Counted from the first letter of the stretch, positions 52,275 to 61,638 are shown. The stretch is 64,000 nt of DNA from Mycolicibacterium novocastrense (GCF_001570485.1 NZ_BCTA01000094.1:1-64000), one strand, 5' to 3'. Program-made: numbers and translations. Notes: a model not told the origin generated them from the letters alone.

Positions 52275-52340
52275 GCCGCGAGCGGGTCCCTCAACTGTCG
52301 CCAGCGGGTCCCTCAACTGTCGCCAGTGGGTCCCTCAAGT
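52275..52340. repeat. Three 22-bp tandem repeats
   Basis: Units 52275-52296, 52297-52318 and 52319-52340 share GGGTCCCTCAA; a fourth partial unit merges into the next palindrome. In the gap after the radical SAM gene. Confidence 0.8.
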
Positions 52341-52341
52341 G

Positions 52342-52405
52342 CCGCGAGCGACCGCGCAACGCCAGCTGTGCGCGGCGTGTCGCGTGCAGACCCGGTCGCT
52401 CGCGG
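52342..52405. repeat. Intergenic palindrome, 13-bp perfect arms
   Basis: CCGCGAGCGACCG (52342-52354) and CGGTCGCTCGCGG (52393-52405) around a 38-base loop containing GCGCGGCGTGT. Clearly homologous to the element at 61567-61627. Confidence 0.8.
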
Positions 52406-52493
52406 GAGGGGGTTTCCGGGCGGCCGGGATGAGTTCGCGTGCGGCTATCCGTTCTGGTGGGCAGGAAGCTGTCGACCAAACGGAAGGCTCATC

Positions 52494-53249
52494 ATGAAGA
52501 TCGTCGTCATCGGCGGAACCGGCCTCATCGGTTCGAAACTGGTGCAGATCCTGGACCGGCAGGGCCACGACACGGTCGCTGCGGCGCCGTCGACCGGCGT
52601 CAACACGTTCACCGGCGAGGGCTTGCGGGACGCGCTCGAAGGGGCGGAGGTGGTGGTCGACGTCTCGAACTCGCCGCAACTCGACGACTCGGCCCGAGAG
52701 TTCTTCCAGACCGCGACGACGAACCTGCTCGACGCCGAACAGGCCGCAGGCGTCGGCCATCACGTCGCGCTCTCGGTGGTGGGCACCGATGAGATGGCCC
52801 CGCAGAGCGGCTACTTCCAGGCCAAGCTCGACCAGGAACGGTTGATCAGCGACGGGCCGATCCCGTTCACGATCGTGCACGCCACCCAATTCTTCGAGTT
52901 CCTCCAGACACTCGCCGACTCGGCGACCGAGGGTGACACGGTGCGGATGCCGCCGGCGTACTTCCAGCCGATGGCCGCCGCCGACGTCGCCGAAGGGCTC
53001 GCAATCGCCGCGGTGAACGAGCCGGTGAACCGAATCGTCGAGATCGGCGGACCGGTCGAGTTCCTGCTTCCCGACCTGATCCGGACAGCGTTGACCGCCC
53101 GCGGCGATACCCGTCAGGTCGTCGCCGACCCGTCGGCGAAGTACTGGGGCATCGACCTGGCCGAACGCACGCTGGTGCCCGGTGAGGGCGCGACGCTGTT
53201 CGGCACTCGGTTCGAGGACTGGATCCTGGAGACCGCCGCGACGGCCTAA
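52494..53249 (+). CDS. NAD(P)-binding SDR-like protein (NmrA type)
   Basis: Protein of 251 aa. GGTGLIGS at 7-14 is the cofactor loop; DVSNSP and VGTDEMAPQSGYFQAKLDQE follow the atypical SDR layout, with YFQAK supplying Tyr and Lys. No clear catalytic role beyond NAD(P) binding; could be a quinone or redox sensor. AAGG lies before the ATG. Confidence 0.85.
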   Translation: MKIVVIGGTGLIGSKLVQILDRQGHDTVAAAPSTGVNTFTGEGLRDALEGAEVVVDVSNSPQLDDSAREFFQTATTNLLDAEQAAGVGHHVALSVVGTDEMAPQSGYFQAKLDQERLISDGPIPFTIVHATQFFEFLQTLADSATEGDTVRMPPAYFQPMAAADVAEGLAIAAVNEPVNRIVEIGGPVEFLLPDLIRTALTARGDTRQVVADPSAKYWGIDLAERTLVPGEGATLFGTRFEDWILETAATA

Positions 53250-53268
53250 CCCGGCCCCCGGGCGGGGG

Positions 53269-53321
53269 GCGATTTGTGAGTGAAAACGTTTGCCCAGCGA
53301 GCGGAATCACTCACAAATCGC
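53269..53321. repeat. Intergenic palindrome, 15-bp perfect arms
   Basis: GCGATTTGTGAGTGA (53269-53283) and its exact complement (53307-53321) around a 23-base loop. Between the NmrA-like gene and the LuxR regulator; it falls inside the untrimmed LuxR frame and supports the later start. Confidence 0.85.
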
Positions 53322-53416
53322 GGTGTGGACCCGTCGTCGCGGGCCTCGTACGATCCAAGATCAGATCGGGTAAACCGGCGACCGTCGCGGGTCCACCCCA
53401 GAGCGCGGTGGTGTCT

Positions 53417-56212
53417 ATGTCTGGCCAGGGTGGAGCACAAGCCCTCCGTGGCCGCACCCGCGAATGCGAGGCGCTGAAGAACCTGGTCGCGACGGTGCGA
53501 TCGGGTAGTTGTCAGGTGCTGGTCCTGCGCGGCGAGGCGGGCGTCGGTAAGACGGCCCTGCTCGATTACGTCTGCGAAACCGCGTCCGGATTTCAGGTCG
53601 TGCACGTCGCCGGGGTGGAGTCCGACATGGAACTCGCCTTCGCGGGCCTGCAACAGCTGTGCGCTCCGCTGATGACGCATCTCGACGCGATTCCCGAACC
53701 GCAGCGCGAAGCGCTCAACGTCGCGTTCGGCCGCGGCGTCGGGGAGACGCCGGACCGGTTCCTCGTCGGCCTCGCCGTGCTGAGCGTGCTGGCCGCCGCG
53801 GCCGACGAACAACCGGTGCTCTGCGTCGTCGACGATGCGCAATGGCTTGACCAGGTTTCGGTGCAAACACTCGGATTCATCGCGCGCCGGTTGCTCGCCG
53901 AACCCGTCGCGTTGGTGTTCGCCGTCCGTGACCGACCCGAACTGCTGGCGGGCCTGCCGGAGCTGCCGATCCACGGGCTGTCCGACACCGATGCGCGAGA
54001 ACTGTTGGAATCGGTGATGTTCGGCGGCATCGACACTCGGGTACGTGACCGCATCGTCGCCGAGACGCGCGGCATTCCGCTGGCCATCCTCGAGGTGCCG
54101 CGCAGCGTGTCGGCGACCGAACTCTCGGGTGGTTTCTGGATATCGGGTAAACGCTCGTCGGCGGCAGCGGTCGAACAGGGCTTCATCCGCCGTATCCAGG
54201 CGCTACCGCAACCCACCCGGCAATTGCTGCTCATCGCCGCCGCCGAACCCATCGGCGACGCGGCGTTGTTCCTCGGCGCTGCAGCGCAATTGGGCATCCC
54301 GGTCGACGAGCTCGCCCCCGCGGAAGCCGACGGACTCATCGACTTCGGCCCACGGATGCGGTTCCATCACCCGCTGATCCGCTCGGCCGCTTACCGTGCC
54401 GCAGAGCTGCCGGACCGCCGTGCCGTCCACCGCGCCCTCGCCGACGTCACCGATCCTTCGGTCGACCCGGACCGTCGCGCGTGGCACGCGGCCAACGCCG
54501 CGGCGGGCCCAGACGAGGGGATCGCTGCCGAGCTGGAGAACTCCGCCGCCCGGGCCCAGGGCAGGGGCGGAATGGCCGCGGCGGCAACATTTTTGGAGCG
54601 CGCCACCGCGTTGACCTCCGACCCGTTTCTGCGTGGGGCGAGGGCGCTGGCGGCCGCTTACGCCAAACGGGACGCCGCGGCACCGGGAGCTGCGCACGAA
54701 CTCCTCGCGATCGCCGAACTCGGCCCCCTGACCGACCTGCAGCGGGCACAGATAGCGCGGCTGCGGGCACAGATGGACTTCGTCCGGAGCCGGGCAGGCG
54801 AAGCCGGTGCGCCGCGACTGTCACAGACCGCGCCACCGCTGCTGGACGCCGCCCGCCGCCTCCACGGCGTCGACGGTTATTCGTCCAGGGAGAGCTACCT
54901 CGAGGGGATCGCGGCTTTGATGTACGCGGGCCGCCTGGGGGAGTCCGGTGCGCTCGTACGAGCCGCCGAGGATGCACGCGTTGCGCTGCAGGATGTCTCG
55001 GAACTGCCGCGCGCCATCGACCATCTGCTCAAAGGGGTGGCCGAACGGATCACCGGCGGGGTCGGACAGGGTTGGGCCGCGTTGCGGGCGGGGCTGGAGG
55101 CGATGTGTGAGCAGGCGGAGTCCGACGAAACCGCGGTCGGCCGATGGCTGAAGGTACCCGGATTCCCGATATTGCAGGAGTCCTCGGCCCACGAATTGTG
55201 GGACGAGCGGACATTGCGAAAGTTGTCGACCGCCGCGGTGCGCTATGCCCGTGCAACCGGGGCGCTCGCGGGCTTGCCGCGGGCACTCATCTACCGGGCT
55301 GGCGTGCACACTTTGGCCGGTGAATTCGCCACGGCAGCGGAGCTTCTCGAAGAGGCCGCGTCGATCACCGCGGCCACCGACCACAACTCCCCGGTGCGGT
55401 ACCACTGGGTGCTGCTGAGCGCGTGGCGCGGCGACGCGGCGGAGGCCGTTTCGCTGCTCGAGAGCGCCGCGGCCGACGGAATCGCCAGGGGTGAGGGACG
55501 CCTGTTGGGGCTCACCGGCTATGCGACCGCGTTGTTGTACAACGGGCTCGGCCGCTACGAGGAGGCGCTCGCCGCAGCGCGCGAGGCATGCGACTACGAC
55601 GACTTCGGAATCCACGGGTGGTGTCTTTTCGAGCTCATCGAGGCGGCGACGCGCGCCGGGGCCGACGACGCGGCTAGGTGGGCCGTTGGCCGGCTCGAGG
55701 AGCGGGCAGGCGCCAGCGGCACCGACTGGGGACTCGGCGCGCTGGCCAATGCGCAGGCCCTGGTGGCCGACGGCGACGACGCGGATCGGCTGTTCACCGA
55801 GGCCATCGAACGCCTGGAGCGCGCCGGCATCGTCGTACACGTCGCGCGGGCCCGGCTTCTCTACGGTGAATGGCTGCGCCGGGCCAACCGGCGGATCGAC
55901 GCCCGCCGCGAACTCACCGAGGCCCACGAGACGTTCACGCGGATCGGCGCGCGGGCCTTCGCCGAACGCGCGCGCCGCGAACTGGTGGCCACCGGAGAGA
56001 AGGTGCGCAAACAGCAGCAGAGCCCGGGCGGCGAGCTGACCGCCCAGGAAGCACAGATCGCCCGGCTCGCCGCCGACGGCCTGACCAACCAGGAGATCGG
56101 CGCCCAGCTCTTCATCAGCACACACACCGTCGAGTGGCATCTGCGCAAGGTGTTCGTCAAGCTCGGAATCACCTCGCGCAGACAGCTTCGCGGCGTGTCG
56201 TGGGCGAGCTAG
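53417..56212 (+). CDS. Large ATP-binding LuxR-family regulator (LAL/MalT-like)
   Basis: Protein of 931 aa. STAND-type ATPase: Walker A GEAGVGKT at 39-46, Walker B LCVVDDAQWLD. A long helical TPR-like sensor middle (about 350-850) and a C-terminal LuxR helix-turn-helix (LTAQEAQIARLAADGLTNQE, then STHTVEWHLRKVFVKLGI). Such proteins activate transcription on binding ATP and an inducer, which is unknown here. The ATG at 53417 is after the palindrome. Converges on the flavoprotein with no gap. Confidence 0.9.
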   Translation: MSGQGGAQALRGRTRECEALKNLVATVRSGSCQVLVLRGEAGVGKTALLDYVCETASGFQVVHVAGVESDMELAFAGLQQLCAPLMTHLDAIPEPQREALNVAFGRGVGETPDRFLVGLAVLSVLAAAADEQPVLCVVDDAQWLDQVSVQTLGFIARRLLAEPVALVFAVRDRPELLAGLPELPIHGLSDTDARELLESVMFGGIDTRVRDRIVAETRGIPLAILEVPRSVSATELSGGFWISGKRSSAAAVEQGFIRRIQALPQPTRQLLLIAAAEPIGDAALFLGAAAQLGIPVDELAPAEADGLIDFGPRMRFHHPLIRSAAYRAAELPDRRAVHRALADVTDPSVDPDRRAWHAANAAAGPDEGIAAELENSAARAQGRGGMAAAATFLERATALTSDPFLRGARALAAAYAKRDAAAPGAAHELLAIAELGPLTDLQRAQIARLRAQMDFVRSRAGEAGAPRLSQTAPPLLDAARRLHGVDGYSSRESYLEGIAALMYAGRLGESGALVRAAEDARVALQDVSELPRAIDHLLKGVAERITGGVGQGWAALRAGLEAMCEQAESDETAVGRWLKVPGFPILQESSAHELWDERTLRKLSTAAVRYARATGALAGLPRALIYRAGVHTLAGEFATAAELLEEAASITAATDHNSPVRYHWVLLSAWRGDAAEAVSLLESAAADGIARGEGRLLGLTGYATALLYNGLGRYEEALAAAREACDYDDFGIHGWCLFELIEAATRAGADDAARWAVGRLEERAGASGTDWGLGALANAQALVADGDDADRLFTEAIERLERAGIVVHVARARLLYGEWLRRANRRIDARRELTEAHETFTRIGARAFAERARRELVATGEKVRKQQQSPGGELTAQEAQIARLAADGLTNQEIGAQLFISTHTVEWHLRKVFVKLGITSRRQLRGVSWAS

Positions 56213-57943
56213 TCACTCGACGAGCTTGCCGTCTGCCGACACCGCGCGCATCCTGCTGGCAATGTCGGCGGGGATGCCCGCGATCGCTTCGCGCTCGATC
56301 CGCCCTGGCCCGGACCACACCAGGTTGACGGTGAGTCGATCGTCGAGTTCCGGGTAGTCCGAGCGGTTGTGGCAGCCTCGGGTCTCGCGTCGTTCCAGTG
56401 CGGTCTCGAGCGTCGCGCGCGCGGCTATGACGCTCGCCTTGAGATCGAACGCGTGGGCGAGATCGTGGAAGCCCGCGATGTCGGGGTGCACGCCGACATC
56501 GGAAAGCCGCCGTTCGATGTCGTCGAGCTCGGTCAAACCCGTACGCAGCCCGGTTTCGTCACGCACCACGCCGGCGTGTTCGGTCATCGCATTGCGCAGC
56601 GCGCGCTGCAGGGACCGGACGTTCTCTTGGCCGTTGCGGAGCAGCACTTCGTCGACCTCGTCGCGGGCCGCGGAAGTTGCAGCGCTACAGCGTAGTTGGG
56701 CTCCCAATCCCGACGAGTAGGCGGCGGCCGCCCGTCCGACGATCCGCCCGTAGACCAGCAGCTCGATCAGCGAATTGCCGCCGAGTCGATTGGCCCCGTG
56801 CAGACCGCTTGACGCCTCACCGATCGCGTACAACCCCGTGACGTCCGTGCTGTGGTCTTCGGGCCGCACCCACACTCCGCCCATCGAATAGTGGGCGGTC
56901 GGGGCGATTTCGATCGGCGTGGTGGTGATGTCGAGCAATTGCAGATCCATCAATGTTTGATAGACGCGCGGAAGCCGCTCCATGATCTGAGTGCGCGGCA
57001 GATGCGAGACGTCCAGCCACACCCCGCCGCGAGGGGTGCCGCGGCCCTGCTTGATCTCGGTGTAGGCGGCGAGCGCGACGCGGTCGCGAGTAGAGAGCTC
57101 CATCCGGTCCGGGTCGTAGCGCTTCATGAAGCGCTCGCCGAGATCGTTGCGCAGAATCCCGCCTTCTCCGCGGGCGGCCTCCGACACCAGCGTCCCGGCC
57201 GAGTCCTCGGGTTCGATCAGACCGGACGGATGGAACTGGACGAGTTCGGGATCGCGGATCCGCCCACCTGCTTCGAGAGCCAATCGGAAAGAGTCCCCGG
57301 TGTTCTCGTCCCGCCGCGACGAGGTGCGGCGCCAGATCCGAGTGTGCCCACCTGCAGCGAGAATGACCGCGTCGGAGTGGATGGTGTAGCGGGTGCCGTC
57401 TCGAAGGTCGAAACCGTACGCGCCGAAGATCGTGTTGTCCCGAACGAGTAGGCGGGTGATGTAGGCGGAGTCGAGGATCGGAATCGCGAGCTGTGTTGCC
57501 CTTTTGACCAGCGTGCGTTGCAGTTCCAGCCCGGTGTAGTCACCGGCGAACGCGGTGCGGCGGAAGGTGTGGGCGCCGAAGAACCGTTGAGAGATCCGTC
57601 CGTCCTGCTCGCGGGCGAACGTCATACCGAAGCGCTCCAGGTCCCGGATCGATTCGGCCGCACCCTCGGTCACGATCTGCACCGTGGCCGGATCGGCGAG
57701 CAGATAGCTTTCGGTCAGTGTGTCGGCCGCGTGCTGCTGCCAAGTGTCCTGGGGATCCATCGTGCCCAGCGCCGCATTGATGCCTCCGGCGGCCAAGGTG
57801 GTGTGGGCGTCGCCGATGGGCCGCTTGCCGATGAGGAGAACATCGCTACCTCGCTCCGCCAACTCGATCGCAGCACGCAGACCCGCGCCGCCGGTTCCTA
57901 TCACCAGGACTGAGGTCGCGATCTGCCGCTCTGCGCCGGTCAT
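56213..57943 (-). CDS. Fumarate reductase/L-aspartate oxidase-like flavoprotein
   Basis: Protein of 576 aa. FAD-binding GTGGAGLRAA at 16-25, THTL-type loop (GDAHTTLAAGGINAALG), active-site blocks HPSGL, SEAARGEGG, HYSMGGV and GANRLGGNSLIELLVYG, C-terminal helical domain. This is the SdhA/NadB superfamily. No iron-sulfur or membrane subunits and no nadA/nadC are adjacent, so it is not obviously SDH, fumarate reductase or NadB; it may be a soluble oxidase or reductase of another dicarboxylate. Confidence 0.87.
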   Translation of the reverse strand: MTGAERQIATSVLVIGTGGAGLRAAIELAERGSDVLLIGKRPIGDAHTTLAAGGINAALGTMDPQDTWQQHAADTLTESYLLADPATVQIVTEGAAESIRDLERFGMTFAREQDGRISQRFFGAHTFRRTAFAGDYTGLELQRTLVKRATQLAIPILDSAYITRLLVRDNTIFGAYGFDLRDGTRYTIHSDAVILAAGGHTRIWRRTSSRRDENTGDSFRLALEAGGRIRDPELVQFHPSGLIEPEDSAGTLVSEAARGEGGILRNDLGERFMKRYDPDRMELSTRDRVALAAYTEIKQGRGTPRGGVWLDVSHLPRTQIMERLPRVYQTLMDLQLLDITTTPIEIAPTAHYSMGGVWVRPEDHSTDVTGLYAIGEASSGLHGANRLGGNSLIELLVYGRIVGRAAAAYSSGLGAQLRCSAATSAARDEVDEVLLRNGQENVRSLQRALRNAMTEHAGVVRDETGLRTGLTELDDIERRLSDVGVHPDIAGFHDLAHAFDLKASVIAARATLETALERRETRGCHNRSDYPELDDRLTVNLVWSGPGRIEREAIAGIPADIASRMRAVSADGKLVE

Positions 57944-58012
57944 GTCGACAAGAACGGATGGCCGCCGACCGAATCATCCGCGGACTTCGTAGACCCCGGC
58001 GACCACGGGCGT

Positions 58013-58022
58013 TCAAGGGTTC
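58013..58022 (+). promoter_or_regulatory. Shared motif TCAAGGGTTC, copy 1
   Basis: Identical 10-mer 85 bp before the nitroreductase start; copy 2 is before the sigma gene. Possible common promoter or operator element. Confidence 0.35.
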
Positions 58023-58106
58023 GGCCGATCGCCGATCAAGCGAGGCTTGAAGCACAGCCGAAAGGCGTGGTCACGAAAGGCGTGATCTTCAGAAAGCGGA
58101 GGAGCC

Positions 58107-58772
58107 ATGGACGTCTACGACGCAGTCAAGAGCAGACGGGCGGTGCGGGGCTTCACCGACGAACCCGTCCCCTTGGAGGTGCTCGAGCGTGTGCTCGACG
58201 CCGCCAGGTGGTCACCGTCGGGGTCCAACCTGCAGCCGTGGCGGATCTACGTCGTGACCGGCGAACCGCTGGAGCGGCTCAAGAAGCTCGCCACGGAGCG
58301 GGTGGCCGCGGGAGACCCGTGGGATGAGCGCGAGTACCAGCTGTACCCGCCAGAGCTGAAATCCCCCTACGGTGAACGCCGATCGGCGTTCGGCAGGGAG
58401 CGCTACAGCGCACTGGGCATCGAGCGCGAGGACTGGGAGGCCCGGCAGCGGGCCGCGATCGCGAACTGGGACTGCTTCGGCGCCCCCGCGGCCCTGTTCT
58501 GCTACATCGACCGCGATCTCGGCCGGCCGCAGTGGGCGGATCTGGGGATGTACCTGCAGACCGTGATGCTGCTCCTGCGCGCCGAGGGTCTGCACAGCTG
58601 TCCGCAGATGGCCTGGTCCCAGGTCCGTGAGACCGTCGCGGACGCCGTACAACCGCCCGACGAGCTCATGTTGTTCTGCGGTATGTCGATCGGCTACCAG
58701 GACCCCGACGAGAGCTATATCCGCACGGGCCGGGCCCCGCTCGAGGAGACCGTCAGCTTCGTCGGCGACTGA
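58107..58772 (+). CDS. Nitroreductase family protein
   Basis: Protein of 221 aa. FMN-contact segments KSRRAVRGF, ARWSPSGSNLQPWR and GYQDPDESYIRTGRAPLEE are those of the nitroreductase fold, closest to NfnB/BluB-like reductases. Transfers hydride from NAD(P)H to nitro or quinone compounds. GGAGG is upstream of the ATG. Divergent from the flavoprotein gene and 105 bp before the sigma factor gene. Confidence 0.88.
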   Translation: MDVYDAVKSRRAVRGFTDEPVPLEVLERVLDAARWSPSGSNLQPWRIYVVTGEPLERLKKLATERVAAGDPWDEREYQLYPPELKSPYGERRSAFGRERYSALGIEREDWEARQRAAIANWDCFGAPAALFCYIDRDLGRPQWADLGMYLQTVMLLLRAEGLHSCPQMAWSQVRETVADAVQPPDELMLFCGMSIGYQDPDESYIRTGRAPLEETVSFVGD

Positions 58773-58807
58773 CCCACTACGGACTACGGACCGTGGACTA
58801 CGGGTTC

Positions 58808-58817
58808 TCAAGGGTTC
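58808..58817 (+). promoter_or_regulatory. Shared motif TCAAGGGTTC, copy 2
   Basis: Identical to the copy at 58013-58022, here 61 bp before the sigma factor start, after imperfect ACTACGG repeats (58779-58801). Confidence 0.35.
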
Positions 58818-58877
58818 CATTTGCCTGAGCGGCGACGAGCGTGAGGTGTGACACCCGCGACTCGAGGAGACCGGATC

Positions 58878-59486
58878 ATGACCATCACGTCCCTTCCCAC
58901 CAGGACCGCCCCGGACCCAGAACTCGCCGCGCGGTTCACGCGCGACGTTCAACCCCTGTTCGAGGTACTGGCGCGGGGAGCGCGCCGGTTGGCCCGCAAT
59001 GACGCGGATGCCGAGGACCTGCTCCAGGATGCGCTCCTGCACGCCTACAGCGGGTTCGAGTCCTTCCGGGAGGGCAGCAACCTCAAGGCGTGGCTGTTCC
59101 GCATCCTCCACAACCGCTGGGTCAGCGCGCACCGCTGCAAACAACGCCGCGTGACCGAGGTCCCGGCGGACAACATGACCGAAGCCGAATTGTTCGATTG
59201 CGCCGCACACCAACCCGGCGCACTGCGGTCGGCGGAAGCCGAGGTGCTCGACACCCTGCCCCACGGCGACGTCAAAGCCGCGATGGCCGCAATGCCGGAC
59301 GGCTTCCGCGAGGTTCTCTACTACGCCGACGTCGAGGGATACACCTACGCCGAGACGGCGAAGATCCTCGACATCCCGATGGGCACCGTGATGTCGCGGA
59401 TCTCGCGTGCCAGGCAGCGACTGCGCGTCGCGCTGGCCCACCTCGCCCACGACCCCGCAGAAACCCTCGAACACTGCATCGCCTGA
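58878..59486 (+). CDS. ECF sigma factor, SigH-like
   Basis: Protein of 202 aa from the ATG with GGAG eight bases upstream. Region 2 (ADAEDLLQDALLHAYSGF, SFREGSNLKAWLFRILHNRW) and region 4 (MPDGFREVLYYADVEGYTYAE, IPMGTVMSRISRARQRLR) closely follow mycobacterial SigH, the thiol-stress sigma. Unlike sigH, no HXXXCXXC anti-sigma (RshA-type) gene follows; an SDR gene does, 13 bp later. It may be regulated by another route and probably serves the downstream genes. Confidence 0.9.
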   Translation: MTITSLPTRTAPDPELAARFTRDVQPLFEVLARGARRLARNDADAEDLLQDALLHAYSGFESFREGSNLKAWLFRILHNRWVSAHRCKQRRVTEVPADNMTEAELFDCAAHQPGALRSAEAEVLDTLPHGDVKAAMAAMPDGFREVLYYADVEGYTYAETAKILDIPMGTVMSRISRARQRLRVALAHLAHDPAETLEHCIA

Positions 59487-59499
59487 CTGGAGAACACCA

Positions 59500-60222
59500 A
59501 TGGAGTTGGCCTACAAGAACGCATTGATCACCGGTGGCACAGCCGGGATCGGGCTCGCCTGTGCGCGGCTGTTCGCGCGCGAGGGAGCCGCGGTGATCAT
59601 CACCGGTCGAGACGGCAAACGAGGGGAGCGGGCCGCATCCGGTATCGACGGCAACGTGCGCTTCGTCCGGACCGACCTCTCGGACATGGATTCGGTCGCA
59701 TCGCTGCTCGAGCAGGCCGGCGACGTCGACATCCTGGTCAACAACGCCGCCGCTTTTCCCGCGGCGACCACCGTCGATCAGCAGGTCGGCGCGTTCGAGC
59801 TGACCTTCGACACCAACGTGCGTGGTTCGTACTTTCTGGCGGCGGGTCTGGTCCCGGGAATGCTGCAGCGAAGACACGGTTCAATCGTCAACGTCACCAC
59901 GATGGTCGCGTCCAAAGGCGTGCCGGGAGCCGGGGTCTACAGCGCATCCAAGGCCGCCATCGAGTCGCTGACCCGTACGTGGGCCGCTGAGTTCGGCCCT
60001 GGTGGCGTTCGTGTCAACAGCGTCGCTCCCGGACCGACGAAAACCGAAGGGGTCGAGGCTGAATGGGGTGAGACCAATGAAGAGTTCGGCCGCGCGCTGC
60101 CCCTGGGGCGCACGGCGAAGCCCAGGGAGATCGCCGAGGCGGTGCTGTTTCTGGCCTCACCGCGCGCGAGCTTCATCACCGGCTCGGTATTGCACGTCGA
60201 CGGTGGCGGCTCGGCCACATGA
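59500..60222 (+). CDS. Short-chain dehydrogenase/reductase
   Basis: Protein of 240 aa, classical SDR: TGGTAGIG at 11-18, NNAA, and YSASK. LFLASPRASFITGSVLHVDGG is the C-terminal signature. GGAGAACACC before the ATG; 13 bp after the sigma gene. Substrate unknown. The sigma, SDR, cupin and ThuA-like genes are closely spaced and probably one operon. Confidence 0.88.
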   Translation: MELAYKNALITGGTAGIGLACARLFAREGAAVIITGRDGKRGERAASGIDGNVRFVRTDLSDMDSVASLLEQAGDVDILVNNAAAFPAATTVDQQVGAFELTFDTNVRGSYFLAAGLVPGMLQRRHGSIVNVTTMVASKGVPGAGVYSASKAAIESLTRTWAAEFGPGGVRVNSVAPGPTKTEGVEAEWGETNEEFGRALPLGRTAKPREIAEAVLFLASPRASFITGSVLHVDGGGSAT

Positions 60223-60252
60223 CCCATCCAAAACGACCGTAGGAGAACGACA

Positions 60253-60678
60253 ATGACCGAAAATCAGGACACTTCGTGGGAGAACGCCCTGACCGTTGTG
60301 CAGGGGGCGCAACCGCCGTTCATCCCCGCGGACGCACACGCCATGACCGTCGTGATCGATTACCCGCCGGGGAGTCCCGGTGCCCCGCCACACCGGCACC
60401 CCGGTGGTCCCGCGTTCGGATATGTGCTCGAAGGCGAGATGTTGTTCGAGCTGGAAGGCCAACCGCCGCGGGTGATCCGGGCCGGCGAGGCGTTCTGGGA
60501 ACCCGGCGGTGACGTCATCCACTACTCCGACGCCAACAACCGCGACGACACGCGCTGCCGGTTCACCGTGACGATGCTCTGCGCTCCGGATCAGCCGATG
60601 CTGGTACTGGTCGACGAAGCAGAACTCGCAGCGCGCAAGCATCTTCGGGTGCCCGCCGAGTCCGCTGTGCAGGAGTGA
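60253..60678 (+). CDS. Cupin-domain protein
   Basis: Protein of 141 aa, a single small cupin. Metal site region PPHRHPGGPAFGYVLEGEM and the second motif PGGDVIHYSDANN. Could be a dioxygenase, isomerase or sensor. GGAG precedes the ATG; 30 bp after the SDR stop in the sigma operon. Confidence 0.86.
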   Translation: MTENQDTSWENALTVVQGAQPPFIPADAHAMTVVIDYPPGSPGAPPHRHPGGPAFGYVLEGEMLFELEGQPPRVIRAGEAFWEPGGDVIHYSDANNRDDTRCRFTVTMLCAPDQPMLVLVDEAELAARKHLRVPAESAVQE

Positions 60679-60684
60679 ACTCCG

Positions 60685-61551
60685 ATGTCAAAAATCCTGT
60701 TGCAGACGACGATCTGTGCTCACCCCGAAGATTGGGACGTCTCGAGGTTTTCGCTGTTGGCCGACGAATTGCGCGCCGCAGGCCACGAGGTCCTCACACG
60801 CAACCGGGTCGACGGAGACGACGATCCGGTGCTCAGCCACCTCGACCGGCTCGGCTACGACCAGCTGTGGCTGATGGCCGTCGATGTCGGAAGCGGGTTG
60901 ACCGCAGCCGAAGCCGCGGCGATCATGCGGTTTCGCTACGCCGGCGGTGGCGTGCTCACCGCGCGGGACCACCAGGACCTCGGCTGTTGTCTCAATCGGC
61001 TCGGTTCGCTCGGCCTTGTCAACGAGTTTCACGACGCCACAATCGATCCGGAGACGATGTGCGATGACCGAGACACCCCTGCCATCTCGTGGCCCAACTA
61101 CCACTCCGGGGCCAACGGGGACTACCAGCGGGTGTTGACGTCCGAGCCGGCTCACGAGCTGCTTCGCACCGGGTGCACCGACAGCGGGCGGATCGAGTGG
61201 TTCCCCGCGCACCCGCACGAAGGGCTGGTCTCGGCGGACGGCGTGCCGAATGCCACCGTGCTCGCGCAAGGCCGGAGCGCGACAACCGGACGGGTGTTCA
61301 ACCTCGCGGTTCTGCTCGACGGGGAACGCGCGCCGGATGGCAGGCCGATGGGCCGGGCCGTCGCCGAGTCGACGTTTCATCACTTCGCCGACTACAACTG
61401 GGATATCGACTGCGGCGCACCATCGTTCGTGACCGAGCGGCCCGGCTCGCAGATCAAGGAGGATCCGTCGCGGCTGGATGCGTTCAAGGACTATGTCCGC
61501 AACGTCGCTGCGTGGTTGCATCCCGCCGCGCGGGTGGCGGTGGCCGGCTGA
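60685..61551 (+). CDS. ThuA-like/GATase-like domain protein, function unknown
   Basis: Protein of 288 aa. Opens SKILLQTTICAHPEDWDVS; DQLWLMAVDVGSGLTAAEAAAIMRF and GGGVLTARDHQDLG look like a class I amidotransferase-like fold of the ThuA type, while EWFPAHPHEGLV and the tail AVAESTFHHFADYNWD are unplaced. No complete Cys-His-Glu triad is seen. Last gene of the sigma operon, 6 bp after the cupin stop. Assignment is weak. Confidence 0.7.
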   Translation: MSKILLQTTICAHPEDWDVSRFSLLADELRAAGHEVLTRNRVDGDDDPVLSHLDRLGYDQLWLMAVDVGSGLTAAEAAAIMRFRYAGGGVLTARDHQDLGCCLNRLGSLGLVNEFHDATIDPETMCDDRDTPAISWPNYHSGANGDYQRVLTSEPAHELLRTGCTDSGRIEWFPAHPHEGLVSADGVPNATVLAQGRSATTGRVFNLAVLLDGERAPDGRPMGRAVAESTFHHFADYNWDIDCGAPSFVTERPGSQIKEDPSRLDAFKDYVRNVAAWLHPAARVAVAG

Positions 61552-61566
61552 GGCCCCTCAGGCGCC

Positions 61567-61627
61567 GCGAGCGACCGCGGAATGTCGCCAAAGCGCGGCG
61601 TGTCCGGGCGCAAACACGGTCGCTCGC
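61567..61627. repeat. Intergenic palindrome between convergent genes
   Basis: GCGAGCGACCG (61567-61577) and CGGTCGCTCGC (61617-61627) around a 39-base loop containing GCGCGGCGTGT. Homologous to 52342-52405. Position between two stops fits a bidirectional terminator. Confidence 0.8.
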
Positions 61628-61638
61628 CCCAGGGGTGG

